Positions 1 to 8,995 of a DNA stretch of 52,539 nt are shown in pieces. A program made the translations under genes and the position numbers. The stretch covers positions 182,173-234,711 of the forward strand of contig MGYC01000038.1 of assembly GCA_001801575.1 (NCBI GenBank), written 5' to 3'. The notes under the pieces are model-generated. The model did not search any database. It was not told where the DNA came from and saw nothing but the letters and a program-made list of their open reading frames with translations. Each line of letters begins with the position of its first letter. Within the stretch, counting starts at the first letter, position 1. This stretch comes from Gammaproteobacteria bacterium RIFCSPHIGHO2_12_FULL_41_20 (GTDB lineage Bacteria > Pseudomonadota > Gammaproteobacteria > DSM-16500).

Positions 1-1509
1 CGTTGGATAGCCGGTGGTATTTACAACCATGTTCTGCATCCTGTAGCCCATACAGTATATGAAACGGTAAGACACCCTTTAGCCACTTTAAAAAAAGTAG
101 CCAAGGCTACCCCAGCTGCGATTACTGCCCTGCCTGCTGCTATTAATGCTTTTTTAAGTGCTACGCATACGAAATCAGAAGATGTTAATGCAAGTTGGTG
201 GATAACCATGGCGCCCGCCAAAAAGTTCCATTCTATTTTAAATACGATTGCCTCTTTAACTGCCAATTTTATTATGAATCGTGGCTTTCTTGTCGCTACA
301 CTAGTAGGCCTTAAAGACGCATTTTCAACTTGTTTTAAAAGTGCAAAAAATTTCTTTGGAAATACCGGTGCCATATTTCTGAGTATACTGACCGCCCTTA
401 CTGCTGCCGCCATTGCTTATAATGCATTCTTATTATTCGGTGCTGCTGTAGCTGTTTTTCCTGCTACCATTAACTTCGTACTGTATTTCGCTACCGGATT
501 TGTTGGTATGAGAAGCATAGCTAAGAAAATACATGATGCGCGCAGCCCCGACGCTAGATTCCAACGAGAATGTCTCGATAAATTAAAACACATTAAATCC
601 GACTACTTGACCTCAATAAATGAATTTCTAACCCAACAACAAGTGAATGAAACCCTACTCGAATTACAGCAACCGGATCTTCCCGTAGCAAGAAGGACAG
701 AATTACAAGACAAAATGCAATCCATTCTAAAAACATTATTACAAGACAAGTTAACCGCACTTGCCACGTTAGGCGAAGTCATCAAAAACAAAACCAATGG
801 CGAGCTGGCAAAAGAATGGGCAGCAACCATCTTCGATATTACGGTCGCCACCTCTATATTCCTACCTTTTTTTGCCACATTCACCGAAGCAGGATTTCGC
901 GGTGTTGAAATTATCACTAAAATGGCTGGTAGCAATGCCTTAGAGAAAATTCATCAAGCAGGTAAAATAGCCATTGGCTTTGTGCCAGGCCTGCTATCCT
1001 CATTATATTATGCTTTCGTTACTGCAAGCTGTCGCAGTGCACTCATTGGATTAATGCAACGATTATACCATCACCCTACAGAAATTCCTGGCGCACTTTT
1101 ATTCCTAACGTTTGGGGGATTATCTGGCACAGGCATGGAAAATGTGTCTAGTGGCATTGTCAACTCTAACAATATTTTTTCTTTGACTCCCAATAGTACG
1201 GTTAGTCAAATGTATGTGGTTTTAAACGCCCTCGGGGCCGCAGATGTCAATACTACCCTTATGCTAGGTGAAACCTATTTAAGACAGCAAGATGTGCTCC
1301 CTGGACGTTCGCTAGATAATTTAATTAATTACTTTGCCGCAGAAGATCATCCGCTTTCTCCGAGCACAGTAAAGCAACTAAGAGCGGTAGGTTTATTTGG
1401 CTCTTCAGCGCCGCCAACAGCTCCAAGTCATCAGTATCAACGAATGTCCGATGATGAAGAAGCGGCTCTACCATTAGATGCTACTAGAGCGGCTATGCCG
1501 GCATCCTAG
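1..1509 (+). CDS. Large membrane protein of unknown function, 5' end cut by window edge
   Basis: The frame is open from the first base of the window, so this gene starts outside it; the ATG at 208 is internal. About 502 codons are visible. The visible part has a long hydrophobic stretch around residues 125-175, typical of several membrane helices. A charged, glutamine-rich helical segment follows (about residues 180-270, probable coiled coil), then two more hydrophobic segments and a polar, probably disordered tail. I recognise no catalytic motif and no known family. The mix of membrane hairpins and coiled coil resembles secreted effectors of intracellular bacteria, but that is only a style resemblance. 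The next gene follows 92 bases later on the same strand. Confidence 0.7.
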   Translation, partial: RWIAGGIYNHVLHPVAHTVYETVRHPLATLKKVAKATPAAITALPAAINAFLSATHTKSEDVNASWWITMAPAKKFHSILNTIASLTANFIMNRGFLVATLVGLKDAFSTCFKSAKNFFGNTGAIFLSILTALTAAAIAYNAFLLFGAAVAVFPATINFVLYFATGFVGMRSIAKKIHDARSPDARFQRECLDKLKHIKSDYLTSINEFLTQQQVNETLLELQQPDLPVARRTELQDKMQSILKTLLQDKLTALATLGEVIKNKTNGELAKEWAATIFDITVATSIFLPFFATFTEAGFRGVEIITKMAGSNALEKIHQAGKIAIGFVPGLLSSLYYAFVTASCRSALIGLMQRLYHHPTEIPGALLFLTFGGLSGTGMENVSSGIVNSNNIFSLTPNSTVSQMYVVLNALGAADVNTTLMLGETYLRQQDVLPGRSLDNLINYFAAEDHPLSPSTVKQLRAVGLFGSSAPPTAPSHQYQRMSDDEEAALPLDATRAAMPAS

Positions 1510-1601
1510 AACTACAATCTATCACCCTAGAAAAATAGGCTACACCAAGTTATAATTATTTATCTATAGGGCCTGTTGACCCTAGTTACCCAAATACACC
1601 C

Positions 1602-4600
1602 ATGCCGACCCCTTGCTTAACATTATCAGGCTTTACCTTTGAGGAGTTACTTTCTGCCCAAGGGTTAGCCCGCTTAGACCAAACTTTTCTTGCCTATTTA
1701 GAAAAACAGAACCCTGCTGCGCAGAAAAAATTAATAGATTATCGCGTAGAAACCCAATGCTATAGCCATTTAGAAGAAAGCGAGTTACTACTAACTTGCG
1801 CGCCCATTTTGGAAAATTTTCTAATCCACTTATTTAACATTGGCGAGCCTGTTGCCTTATTACGTGCGCAAATCCTCTCCCACAATCCTATCGCTCTATT
1901 TAAAAAACAGTTTGTATTAAAGCACGCCAAAAAAAAACAAGCACAAGCAACACAATTTCCTACCTTTAATGAATTAACCAATTGGCTAAATGCCCAACTG
2001 CAACAAGCTGCATTACAATCTACAGACCAAGAACTAGCCGTAGCATTATTAGCAAAACACTATCTCTCGCAGCCAGAACACTATGCGGAACAAACCACAA
2101 AACTTATTCAATGGTGTACGCAAGCACTCAATACACGCGAAGGCCAAGAATATGTTAAAAGCTGGGTTAGTTTTCATATACCTGAACGTACAGACCATAC
2201 TAATTTGGTTCCGACCATCTCCACTAATGAAGAAAAAATAAAGCGCAGCATGGCCAACGTGCAACATTTGCGCTTACGTGATGGATTTAAGCTAACTGAT
2301 CCTCGTATGCAACCTCGCGAAATCCAAAATGAAGTCAATTATTGTATTTACTGTCATGATCACGAAGGAGATTTTTGCTCAAAAGGCTTTCCAGTTAAAA
2401 AAAGTGATTCATCACAAGGTTTAAAACGCAATTCATTAAATGCTTTATTAACTGGCTGCCCACTAGAAGAAAAAATTTCTGAAATGCATATCCTTAAACG
2501 GGATGGCTTAAGCCTCGCAGCGTTAGCTATGATCATGGTTGATAATCCTATGTGTCCTGCTACTGGACATCGCATTTGCAATGACTGTATGAAAGCCTGT
2601 ATTTACCAAAAGCAAGAGCCCGTAAACATTCCACAAATAGAAACCTCTATACTCACTGATATCCTATCCTTACCCTGGGGCGTAGAAATTTATGATTTAT
2701 TGACTCGCTGGAATCCATTGCGTAAAAAACAATGGGTTATGAGTCCATATAATGGCTTAAAAATACTGATTGCAGGCATGGGACCTGCAGGTTTTACCTT
2801 GGCTCACCATTTACTAATGGAAGGTTTTGCTGTCGTTGGTATTGATGGGTTAAAAATTGAACCCCTACCGCAATGGTTACTATCGCAACCTATCTATGAT
2901 TTTCATACTCTCAAAGAATCCCTCGATGAACGATTAATGGCAGGCTTTGGCGGCGTAGCAGAATATGGCATTACCGTACGCTGGGATAAAAATTTCTTGA
3001 AGCTTATTTATTTAAGTCTACTACGTCGCCCGCACTTTCAAGTATTTGGCAGCGTGCGCTTCGGTGGCACATTAACCATTGATGATGCATGGCATATGGG
3101 CTTTGATCATCTTGCTGTCGCCGTCGGTGCTGGCTTACCTAAAGCATTAGCTATCCCCGGTAGTCTCGCTTCTGGCATGCGCCAAGCCAATGATTTTCTA
3201 ATGGCGCTACAATTAGGAAATGCAGCAAAACCCAGCAGTTTAACTAATTTACAAATAAGACTCCCTGCTGTTGTCATTGGTGGTGGGCTAACAGGCGTAG
3301 ATACAGCAACAGAAATACAAGCTTATTATATAGCGCAAGTAGAAAAAACATTGCAGCGCTATGCTGAATTAACCGCCTTTTATGGTGAAGACCATGTATT
3401 AAGCCAATTGGACTCGCTATCTAAAGAAATTCTTGAGGAAGCATTAGCACATGGTAGAGCGGTGCGTAAAGAGCGCGAACAAGCTAAAGCTAACCAACGC
3501 CGGCCTAATTTCATTAAATTACTACATGAATGGGGTGGTGTTACTATTGTTTATCGTCGCAGTATGCAAGAATCCCCGGCATACATTAATAATCATGAGG
3601 AATTAAAAAAAGCCTTAGAAGAGGGCGTTTATTATGCCGAAGCATTAGAACCTGTCGCTGCAGAATTGAATCAATTTGGGTATACAGAAACCCTGATTTG
3701 CCATAAGCGCATTCGCAAAAATGCTGATGAATGGGAAGCTACTGTAGAAACAGTGCACATTCCCGCTCGTGCTATTTTTGTTGCAACAGGCACACAACCC
3801 AATATTGCCTATGAATTCGAGCATCGCGGAACATTTACGCGCTTAGGATTACAGTATCAACATTATGAGGATGTAGATGGCAAACTGGTTATTGCTCATG
3901 GTGTGGAGCATTGCAAAGATACCCAATTTGGTCCTTTTACTTCTTATCAAAAAGGCCATTATCGAGTTAGCTTAATCGGTGATACTCATCCTGTATTTCA
4001 CGGTAGTGTCGTGAAAGCAATAGCATCCGGGATGCGTACTTATCCGAAAATACTGCATATTCTTCACCATAAGTTAGGCAATGCCGGTGACTGGCAAGAA
4101 TATCGGCGCTTTGCAAGTTATATAGATAATCAATTCCAAGCACGTATCACTGCGATAACACGCCGTACAAAAAACGTGATCGAACTGACGATTCAAGCAC
4201 CCTTGGCAAGTAAACATTTTCAACCTGGACAATTTTACCGTTTACAAAACTATGAAACCCATGCACTGCGAGTTAATCAAACTCTGCTACAAATGGAACC
4301 CTTAGCCTTGATTGGCGCCGATCATGATGTTAACAAGGGAACATTAAAGTTTATTATTATTGAATCTGGCGCTAGCGCTAAACTATGTTCCACAATGCAT
4401 ATTAACGAACCCGTCTCTCTCATGGGGCCAACCGGTGTGCGCTGTAAAATAACTAGTTCAGGTGAAACCGTGCTCATTATCGGCAACCAATTAAGCATCG
4501 CTTTACTACAAAGCTATGGCTCAGCATTACGTGCAGCAGGAAGCCGCGTGATTTATTTAGGTTATTTTTCTACAAGAGAAGATATTTACTGTCAACATAG

Positions 4601-5129
4601 CTTAGAGAAAAATGCCGATGTAATTATTTGGTTAATTCAACAAGGCAATCCACTCAACTCAATACGACCACAGGACTATATGGTACACGGCCATGATGTC
4701 ATAAAAACGCTGCTACACTATGCAAAAGGTCAATTAAATCCACATAAACTTCATCCGGAAATTCCTCTAGCTGATGTCGATAGAGTCTATGTTATTGGCA
4801 ATAGTAGTTTATTACGGCATTTACAAGAGATACAAAAAACCTTACTGAAAGAAGTCCTAACTAAAAACCCCCGTATTTTTGGCTCTGTTTATAGTAATAT
4901 GCAATGCATGTTAAAAGGAGTATGCGCACAGTGTTTACAATGGCAAATTGACCCAGAAACAGGGAAGCGCACAAAAGCAGTTTTCGCTTGTTCCTGGCCA
5001 GATCAACCGCTAGAAGTCATTGACACAGACAATATTGATGCACGACATATTCAAAATCGCATGCAAGAACAACTTAGCGATCTATGGGTAGAGTATCTTT
5101 TTGCGCAACACGCAGTGCCGCGGATATAG
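1602..5129 (+). CDS. Multidomain Fe-S/FAD oxidoreductase, NfnB-NfnA-like fusion
   Basis: A 1175-residue protein. Residues 1-240 are helical and unrecognised. Residues about 246-335 carry cysteines arranged as in the GltD/NfnB Fe-S domain (CIYC, GCPLEEKI, MCPATGHRICNDCMKAC). A Rossmann FAD motif (AGMGPAGFTLA) lies at about 386 and a second dinucleotide motif (IGGGLTGVDTATE) at about 556, as in glutamate-synthase small-subunit flavoproteins. From about 846 a ferredoxin-reductase barrel follows. It ends in a PyrK/NfnA-type [2Fe-2S] site (CMLKGVCAQC near 1101-1110 and a last cysteine near 1129). The expected activity is electron transfer between NAD(P)H and an iron-sulfur or quinone partner; the true substrate is unknown. 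Its last 56 bases overlap the convergent gene on the other strand. Confidence 0.85.
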   Translation: MPTPCLTLSGFTFEELLSAQGLARLDQTFLAYLEKQNPAAQKKLIDYRVETQCYSHLEESELLLTCAPILENFLIHLFNIGEPVALLRAQILSHNPIALFKKQFVLKHAKKKQAQATQFPTFNELTNWLNAQLQQAALQSTDQELAVALLAKHYLSQPEHYAEQTTKLIQWCTQALNTREGQEYVKSWVSFHIPERTDHTNLVPTISTNEEKIKRSMANVQHLRLRDGFKLTDPRMQPREIQNEVNYCIYCHDHEGDFCSKGFPVKKSDSSQGLKRNSLNALLTGCPLEEKISEMHILKRDGLSLAALAMIMVDNPMCPATGHRICNDCMKACIYQKQEPVNIPQIETSILTDILSLPWGVEIYDLLTRWNPLRKKQWVMSPYNGLKILIAGMGPAGFTLAHHLLMEGFAVVGIDGLKIEPLPQWLLSQPIYDFHTLKESLDERLMAGFGGVAEYGITVRWDKNFLKLIYLSLLRRPHFQVFGSVRFGGTLTIDDAWHMGFDHLAVAVGAGLPKALAIPGSLASGMRQANDFLMALQLGNAAKPSSLTNLQIRLPAVVIGGGLTGVDTATEIQAYYIAQVEKTLQRYAELTAFYGEDHVLSQLDSLSKEILEEALAHGRAVRKEREQAKANQRRPNFIKLLHEWGGVTIVYRRSMQESPAYINNHEELKKALEEGVYYAEALEPVAAELNQFGYTETLICHKRIRKNADEWEATVETVHIPARAIFVATGTQPNIAYEFEHRGTFTRLGLQYQHYEDVDGKLVIAHGVEHCKDTQFGPFTSYQKGHYRVSLIGDTHPVFHGSVVKAIASGMRTYPKILHILHHKLGNAGDWQEYRRFASYIDNQFQARITAITRRTKNVIELTIQAPLASKHFQPGQFYRLQNYETHALRVNQTLLQMEPLALIGADHDVNKGTLKFIIIESGASAKLCSTMHINEPVSLMGPTGVRCKITSSGETVLIIGNQLSIALLQSYGSALRAAGSRVIYLGYFSTREDIYCQHSLEKNADVIIWLIQQGNPLNSIRPQDYMVHGHDVIKTLLHYAKGQLNPHKLHPEIPLADVDRVYVIGNSSLLRHLQEIQKTLLKEVLTKNPRIFGSVYSNMQCMLKGVCAQCLQWQIDPETGKRTKAVFACSWPDQPLEVIDTDNIDARHIQNRMQEQLSDLWVEYLFAQHAVPRI

Positions 5130-7491
5130 CATACGCTTCTTGTAAGAAAATATTCATTTGCGACACGCCCAACGGTGGAGAAATCAGATAACCCTGAATC
5201 TCATGACATCCTCGTTCCTTTAAGAAAGCATATTGCTCCACTGTCTCCACACCTTCTGCAACAATATTCATATCAAGACTCTGCGCCATAGCAATAATAG
5301 CAGAAACAATCGCTGCATCATCATTGTCTGTAGTAATATCTGCAATAAATGAACGATCAATTTTCAAAACATCGATAGGGAAACGTTTTAAATAATTTAA
5401 GCTAGAATAACCTGTACCAAAATCATCGATAACAATCATCACCCCTAATTCTTGCAAAGATTTAATCACTGCCTCACTATGTACAAGATCATGCATAATT
5501 AAGCTTTCGGTAATTTCTAAAGAGAGATACTCAGCAGGCAACCCTACCTTTTGCAAGGTTGAAATAATCATTTCTAGCAGCTTTTTTTCTCTAAATTGCC
5601 GCGCAGAAAGATTAATAGAAATGCGGTTACGCACTAAATGATCTTTGTGCCAATTGGTATTTTGCATACATGCAGTCCGCAAAACCCACTGCCCTATCGG
5701 CACAATAAGGCCGGTTTCTTCCGCAACAGGAATAAACTCGCCAGGAGAAATAAACCCTAAATGAGGGTGATTCCAACGCAATAAAGCTTCTATCCCGCTT
5801 AGTTGATTGTTTTGAATGTCAAACAATGGTTGATAATGTAAGATAAATTCACCCAGCTCTAATGCGGAGCGCAATCCGTTGGCAAGCACCGATTTTCTTT
5901 CAATATATGCGTTCATTTCTTGTGTATAAAATTGATAAGAATTGCGCCCCCTTTCCTTAGCACGATACATAGCCATATCTGCATTTTTAAATAATATTTG
6001 CATAACTTGGCTATCATCCGGAAATAAACTAATCCCCACACTAGTCGTAATAAAAATATCGTGATTTTCTATTTTAAATGGAAAAGAAAAAACATGGCAT
6101 AGTTTATTCGCGACAGCAGCAACGCTATCATGGTTAGTAATGTCCTCTAACATAACCATAAACTCATCGCCGCCTAGTCTGGCTAAAACGTCCACTTCTC
6201 GCAAACATCCCGCTAGCCGTTCACTCACTTTAATAAGTAATTGGTCACCGATATCATGCCCCAGTGTGTCATTCACATTCTTGAAGTGATCTAAATCAAG
6301 AAATAATAATGCAAGCTTAGAGTTCTGACGCTGTGCGCGCTTTAACCCTTGCCGACAACGCTCAGAAAAGAAACTGCGGTTTGGTAAGCCAGTTAGCGCA
6401 TCATGACAAGCTAAATAATTTATACGTGGCGTGACATCACTAATCAGTGAAAATAAGCCTTGTTGTACCCCATTTATTCTATGGGGAATCAAGGTTACAC
6501 TTACATAACTCTCTTTGTTTTCTGCAAACTTGATAACTGTTTCATAAGTTACTTGTTGTTTATTCAGCAAATGCCCGCTATGTTCAGATAGAACAGTAAA
6601 AACGGCATCTCCTAAAACCTCCTTAATATGCTTCCCATTTATTTCCTCTTGCGACCTCCCCAACCATTCTTCGTGTGCCTTATTAACAAATCGATAATGA
6701 AACTGTGAGTCAAGATAGGAAATCAACACGGGCAAAGCATTAATAACCAGACGATATTGTTCTTCGCTATCGCGCAAACGTTTCTCTATTTGTTGACGTT
6801 CCAGTGCTTCTGCTTGTAATGCATAATTAGTTTGCTCTAATCTATTCCGCGCTTGTAATAAATCATCCACCAATTCTGAGTTCTCAAACTTCAACCCCAT
6901 TGCTGCGCAGATAGCACGGTGTGATCGCTGTAATGAAAAAACCAATACAGCGAGATAAATCACGCTTAAAATACTTAATACATCACAATTCCATTGGTCC
7001 TGCCATAAACACCAAGCTGAAAAAGATAATAGGATAGGCACGATAAAAACAAGACAAGCGAATCGATTCGCCGAAAGCAATGGCACTGCTCCACCTGCTA
7101 CCCCTGCTATAGTACATGCAACAAAAACCTCATAAATATCCTTGCTAGGCACAAAAAAAACACTAGCAAATGACCAACCTAAAGCATTGACTGCCACTAA
7201 CACCACAAATAATGTTTGCCAAAATGCGGCCTCTTCCCAAGATGGTCGACGATGAAAATACATTTTTATTGAAATCAAGCGGATTAACCCACTAACCATC
7301 ATAAATCCATACCAACCCAGCAATATGGAATGTGAAAAATCCGCATATAATGTATAAACAAAAAATGCAGCAACAATAAAAGACCCTAAGGTAGTGGGCC
7401 AAGCTTGGCTATAAAGTAAATGCACCAGTTCGGCAGATACTCTTCTCGATTGACTTGATTGTACTTGTAACCCTTGATTAATTGTCACCAC
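5074..7491 (-). CDS. Membrane PAS-GGDEF-EAL cyclic-di-GMP signalling protein
   Basis: An 805-residue protein. Residues 1-195 hold about six or seven membrane helices, a MASE-type sensor region. A short coiled coil and a PAS domain (about 240-355) follow. The GGDEF domain has an intact RLGGDEF site near residue 438, and the EAL domain has EALLRW near 568 with the later ESL and DDFGTGYSS motifs. Both diguanylate cyclase and phosphodiesterase residues look intact, so either activity is possible and the sequence does not decide. The start is GTG at 7491, preceded by AAGGA at good spacing; the only nearby ATGs are out of frame. That ribosome site is part of an 8-bp direct repeat flanking the inserted element upstream. 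The 3' end overlaps the oxidoreductase gene by 56 bases. Confidence 0.93.
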   Translation of the reverse strand: MVTINQGLQVQSSQSRRVSAELVHLLYSQAWPTTLGSFIVAAFFVYTLYADFSHSILLGWYGFMMVSGLIRLISIKMYFHRRPSWEEAAFWQTLFVVLVAVNALGWSFASVFFVPSKDIYEVFVACTIAGVAGGAVPLLSANRFACLVFIVPILLSFSAWCLWQDQWNCDVLSILSVIYLAVLVFSLQRSHRAICAAMGLKFENSELVDDLLQARNRLEQTNYALQAEALERQQIEKRLRDSEEQYRLVINALPVLISYLDSQFHYRFVNKAHEEWLGRSQEEINGKHIKEVLGDAVFTVLSEHSGHLLNKQQVTYETVIKFAENKESYVSVTLIPHRINGVQQGLFSLISDVTPRINYLACHDALTGLPNRSFFSERCRQGLKRAQRQNSKLALLFLDLDHFKNVNDTLGHDIGDQLLIKVSERLAGCLREVDVLARLGGDEFMVMLEDITNHDSVAAVANKLCHVFSFPFKIENHDIFITTSVGISLFPDDSQVMQILFKNADMAMYRAKERGRNSYQFYTQEMNAYIERKSVLANGLRSALELGEFILHYQPLFDIQNNQLSGIEALLRWNHPHLGFISPGEFIPVAEETGLIVPIGQWVLRTACMQNTNWHKDHLVRNRISINLSARQFREKKLLEMIISTLQKVGLPAEYLSLEITESLIMHDLVHSEAVIKSLQELGVMIVIDDFGTGYSSLNYLKRFPIDVLKIDRSFIADITTDNDDAAIVSAIIAMAQSLDMNIVAEGVETVEQYAFLKERGCHEIQGYLISPPLGVSQMNIFLQEAYAISAALRVAQKDTLPIDR

Positions 7492-7498
7492 GCATACA

Positions 7499-7665
7499 TC
7501 CTTATCGGGTGTGACCCGTGATTAATGTCATGCTGGTGGTGCTCTCCTGTTCTCAGGAACGTACATCCCTGTACTCGGCTCTTCTTACCCTCCCTGGTCG
7601 AGACGTCCCTCGAACAGGAGAGCACCACCAGCATGACATTAATCACGGGTCACACCCTCCTTATC
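7499..7665. mobile_element. MITE-like element with 46-bp perfect terminal inverted repeats and 8-bp target duplication
   Basis: Bases 7507-7552 and 7612-7657 are perfect reverse complements (46 bp). They enclose a 59-base centre with no credible gene. Outside both arms stands the identical 8-mer TCCTTATC (7499-7506 and 7658-7665), as expected of a target-site duplication. Removing the element plus one 8-mer would place the O-methyltransferase stop directly before the AAGGA site and GTG start of the GGDEF-EAL gene. The insertion therefore split a tight gene pair but left the stop on one side and the ribosome site on the other. No transposase is encoded, so it would have been mobilised in trans. 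A foldback RNA or terminator role is also possible. Confidence 0.82.
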
Positions 7666-8326
7666 AGCGCTTTCTAGCTAAAGTTAACCCATCTCCTATA
7701 GGTAGCATACTTAGTGTAACACGATTATCTTGATGCAAATGCGTATTTAACTGACGAATGGCAATAGTACTGGCTTCTTGATTGTTCTCATCCGCTACGC
7801 GCCCATCCCATAACACATTATCAACGGCAATCAAGCCGCCTTGACGTAATAAAACAAGAGATTTCTCATAATATGCAACATAATTAGCCTTATCTGCATC
7901 AATAAAAATAAAGTCAAAAGTACTGCTTTCTCCACCCGCAATAAGCCCCTCTAATGTTTGCAATGCTGGTGCCAAACGTAACTCAATTTTATTCGCCATC
8001 TTGGCTTCCTGCCAATATTGTTTAGCAAGATTCGTATGTTCTACATCTACATCACAAGCAATCACCTTGCCATCCCTCGGCAGCGCCATGGCTACCACTA
8101 ATGCACTGTATCCAGTAAAAGTACCGATATCTATCGTTTTTCTTGCTCCCAACAGCTCGATAAGCAGCGCCATAAATTGGCCTTGCTCTGGAGAAATTTG
8201 CATTTGATACATTTTCAATTTATGTGTTGCTTCGCGAAGCTTTTTTAACACCGGCGCTTCATGTAATGAAAAGTGCTGTAAATAGGCATATAATTCTGGC
8301 GTAAGATTAATCGTAGTAACTGACAT
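7664..8326 (-). CDS. SAM-dependent O-methyltransferase, family 3 (caffeoyl-CoA OMT-like)
   Basis: A 220-residue soluble protein of the class I methyltransferase fold. The SAM-binding glycine motif (DIGTFTGYSA) lies near residue 73, the acidic motif (ACDVD) follows, and the family motif FIFIDADKANY lies near residue 140. Length is usual for bacterial members, whose natural substrates are mostly unknown catechol-type compounds. A good ribosome site (AGGAGAC, antisense strand) precedes the ATG. It is divergent from lemA and probably once formed an operon with the GGDEF-EAL gene. The element between them touches its stop codon, and the TGA is partly made of the duplicated target sequence. Confidence 0.9.
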   Translation of the reverse strand: MSVTTINLTPELYAYLQHFSLHEAPVLKKLREATHKLKMYQMQISPEQGQFMALLIELLGARKTIDIGTFTGYSALVVAMALPRDGKVIACDVDVEHTNLAKQYWQEAKMANKIELRLAPALQTLEGLIAGGESSTFDFIFIDADKANYVAYYEKSLVLLRQGGLIAVDNVLWDGRVADENNQEASTIAIRQLNTHLHQDNRVTLSMLPIGDGLTLARKR

Positions 8327-8359
8327 AATAGTCTCCTGACCCTCTTTTATCTCGACCTA

Positions 8360-8365
8360 TTATAG
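8360..8365 (-). promoter_or_regulatory. Probable -10 box for the O-methyltransferase gene
   Basis: In the 92-base divergent gap between the O-methyltransferase and lemA genes, the minus strand carries a perfect TATAAT about 34 bases before the methyltransferase start. No good -35 box is visible at 16-18 bases upstream, so this is a partial sigma-70 call. Confidence 0.4.
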
Positions 8366-8418
8366 TTGATAATAACAGTTTCGTTAACCCATGGTGGGAG
8401 ACTTAGGGAGTACGTCAT

Positions 8419-8991
8419 ATGATTATGACTATATTAATTATTCTTTTAGTAGTAATTGGCTATGTAGTTCTAACTTATAATAAGCTGATAGCACAAATTG
8501 AGGCTGTTCGAAATAATCAGAAGCAAATAGATATTCAGCTAGACAGACGCTTTAAAGTGTTTGAGTCACTCATTAATGTTGTAAAAAAATACATGGATTA
8601 TGAGCAGACAACATTAAAAGATGTTGTTGCGCTACGTAACCAAGCACAGCAAGCGAAAGCATCGGGTGATGAAAAAACGCGTATTGCAGCAGAAAATAAA
8701 ATCTCAGATATTGCCGCCAAGATTAATCTGGTATTTGAACAATATCCTGATTTAAAAGCCAATCAGAATTGCCTGCAATTACAAGAAGAAATAGTAAGTA
8801 CCGAAAATAAATTAGCCTATGCTAAGCAATCATACAACGACAGCATAGAGACCTATAATGCTACAAAGAAGTCTTTTTTTGCTTCATGGATTGTTAATTT
8901 GTTTCGCAGTAAGTTAAACATGGATTTCGCTTATTGGCAATTAAGCGAACAGAAAGTAGCAGAACAAGAATCTTATACAGTAAAACTCTAA
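8419..8991 (+). CDS. lemA: LemA family membrane-anchored protein
   Basis: A 190-residue protein with one N-terminal membrane helix (about residues 3-20) followed by a long helical bundle. The pattern NKLIAQIEAVRN then QIDIQLDRRF is characteristic of LemA. LemA proteins have an outward-facing helical domain and are commonly encoded next to M48 peptidases. Here the htpX-like gene begins four bases after the stop codon. A purine-rich AGGGAG lies about ten bases before the ATG at 8419; a second ATG two codons later is the alternative. Function is not settled in any species; the pairing suggests membrane protein quality control. Confidence 0.92.
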   Translation: MIMTILIILLVVIGYVVLTYNKLIAQIEAVRNNQKQIDIQLDRRFKVFESLINVVKKYMDYEQTTLKDVVALRNQAQQAKASGDEKTRIAAENKISDIAAKINLVFEQYPDLKANQNCLQLQEEIVSTENKLAYAKQSYNDSIETYNATKKSFFASWIVNLFRSKLNMDFAYWQLSEQKVAEQESYTVKL

Positions 8992-8995
8992 CCCT

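Noticed and set aside
7518-7733. Open frame of 71 codons across the MITE-like element
   Set aside because: It is mostly the inverted repeat read through and runs into the antisense of the O-methyltransferase gene. No ribosome site or family resemblance.
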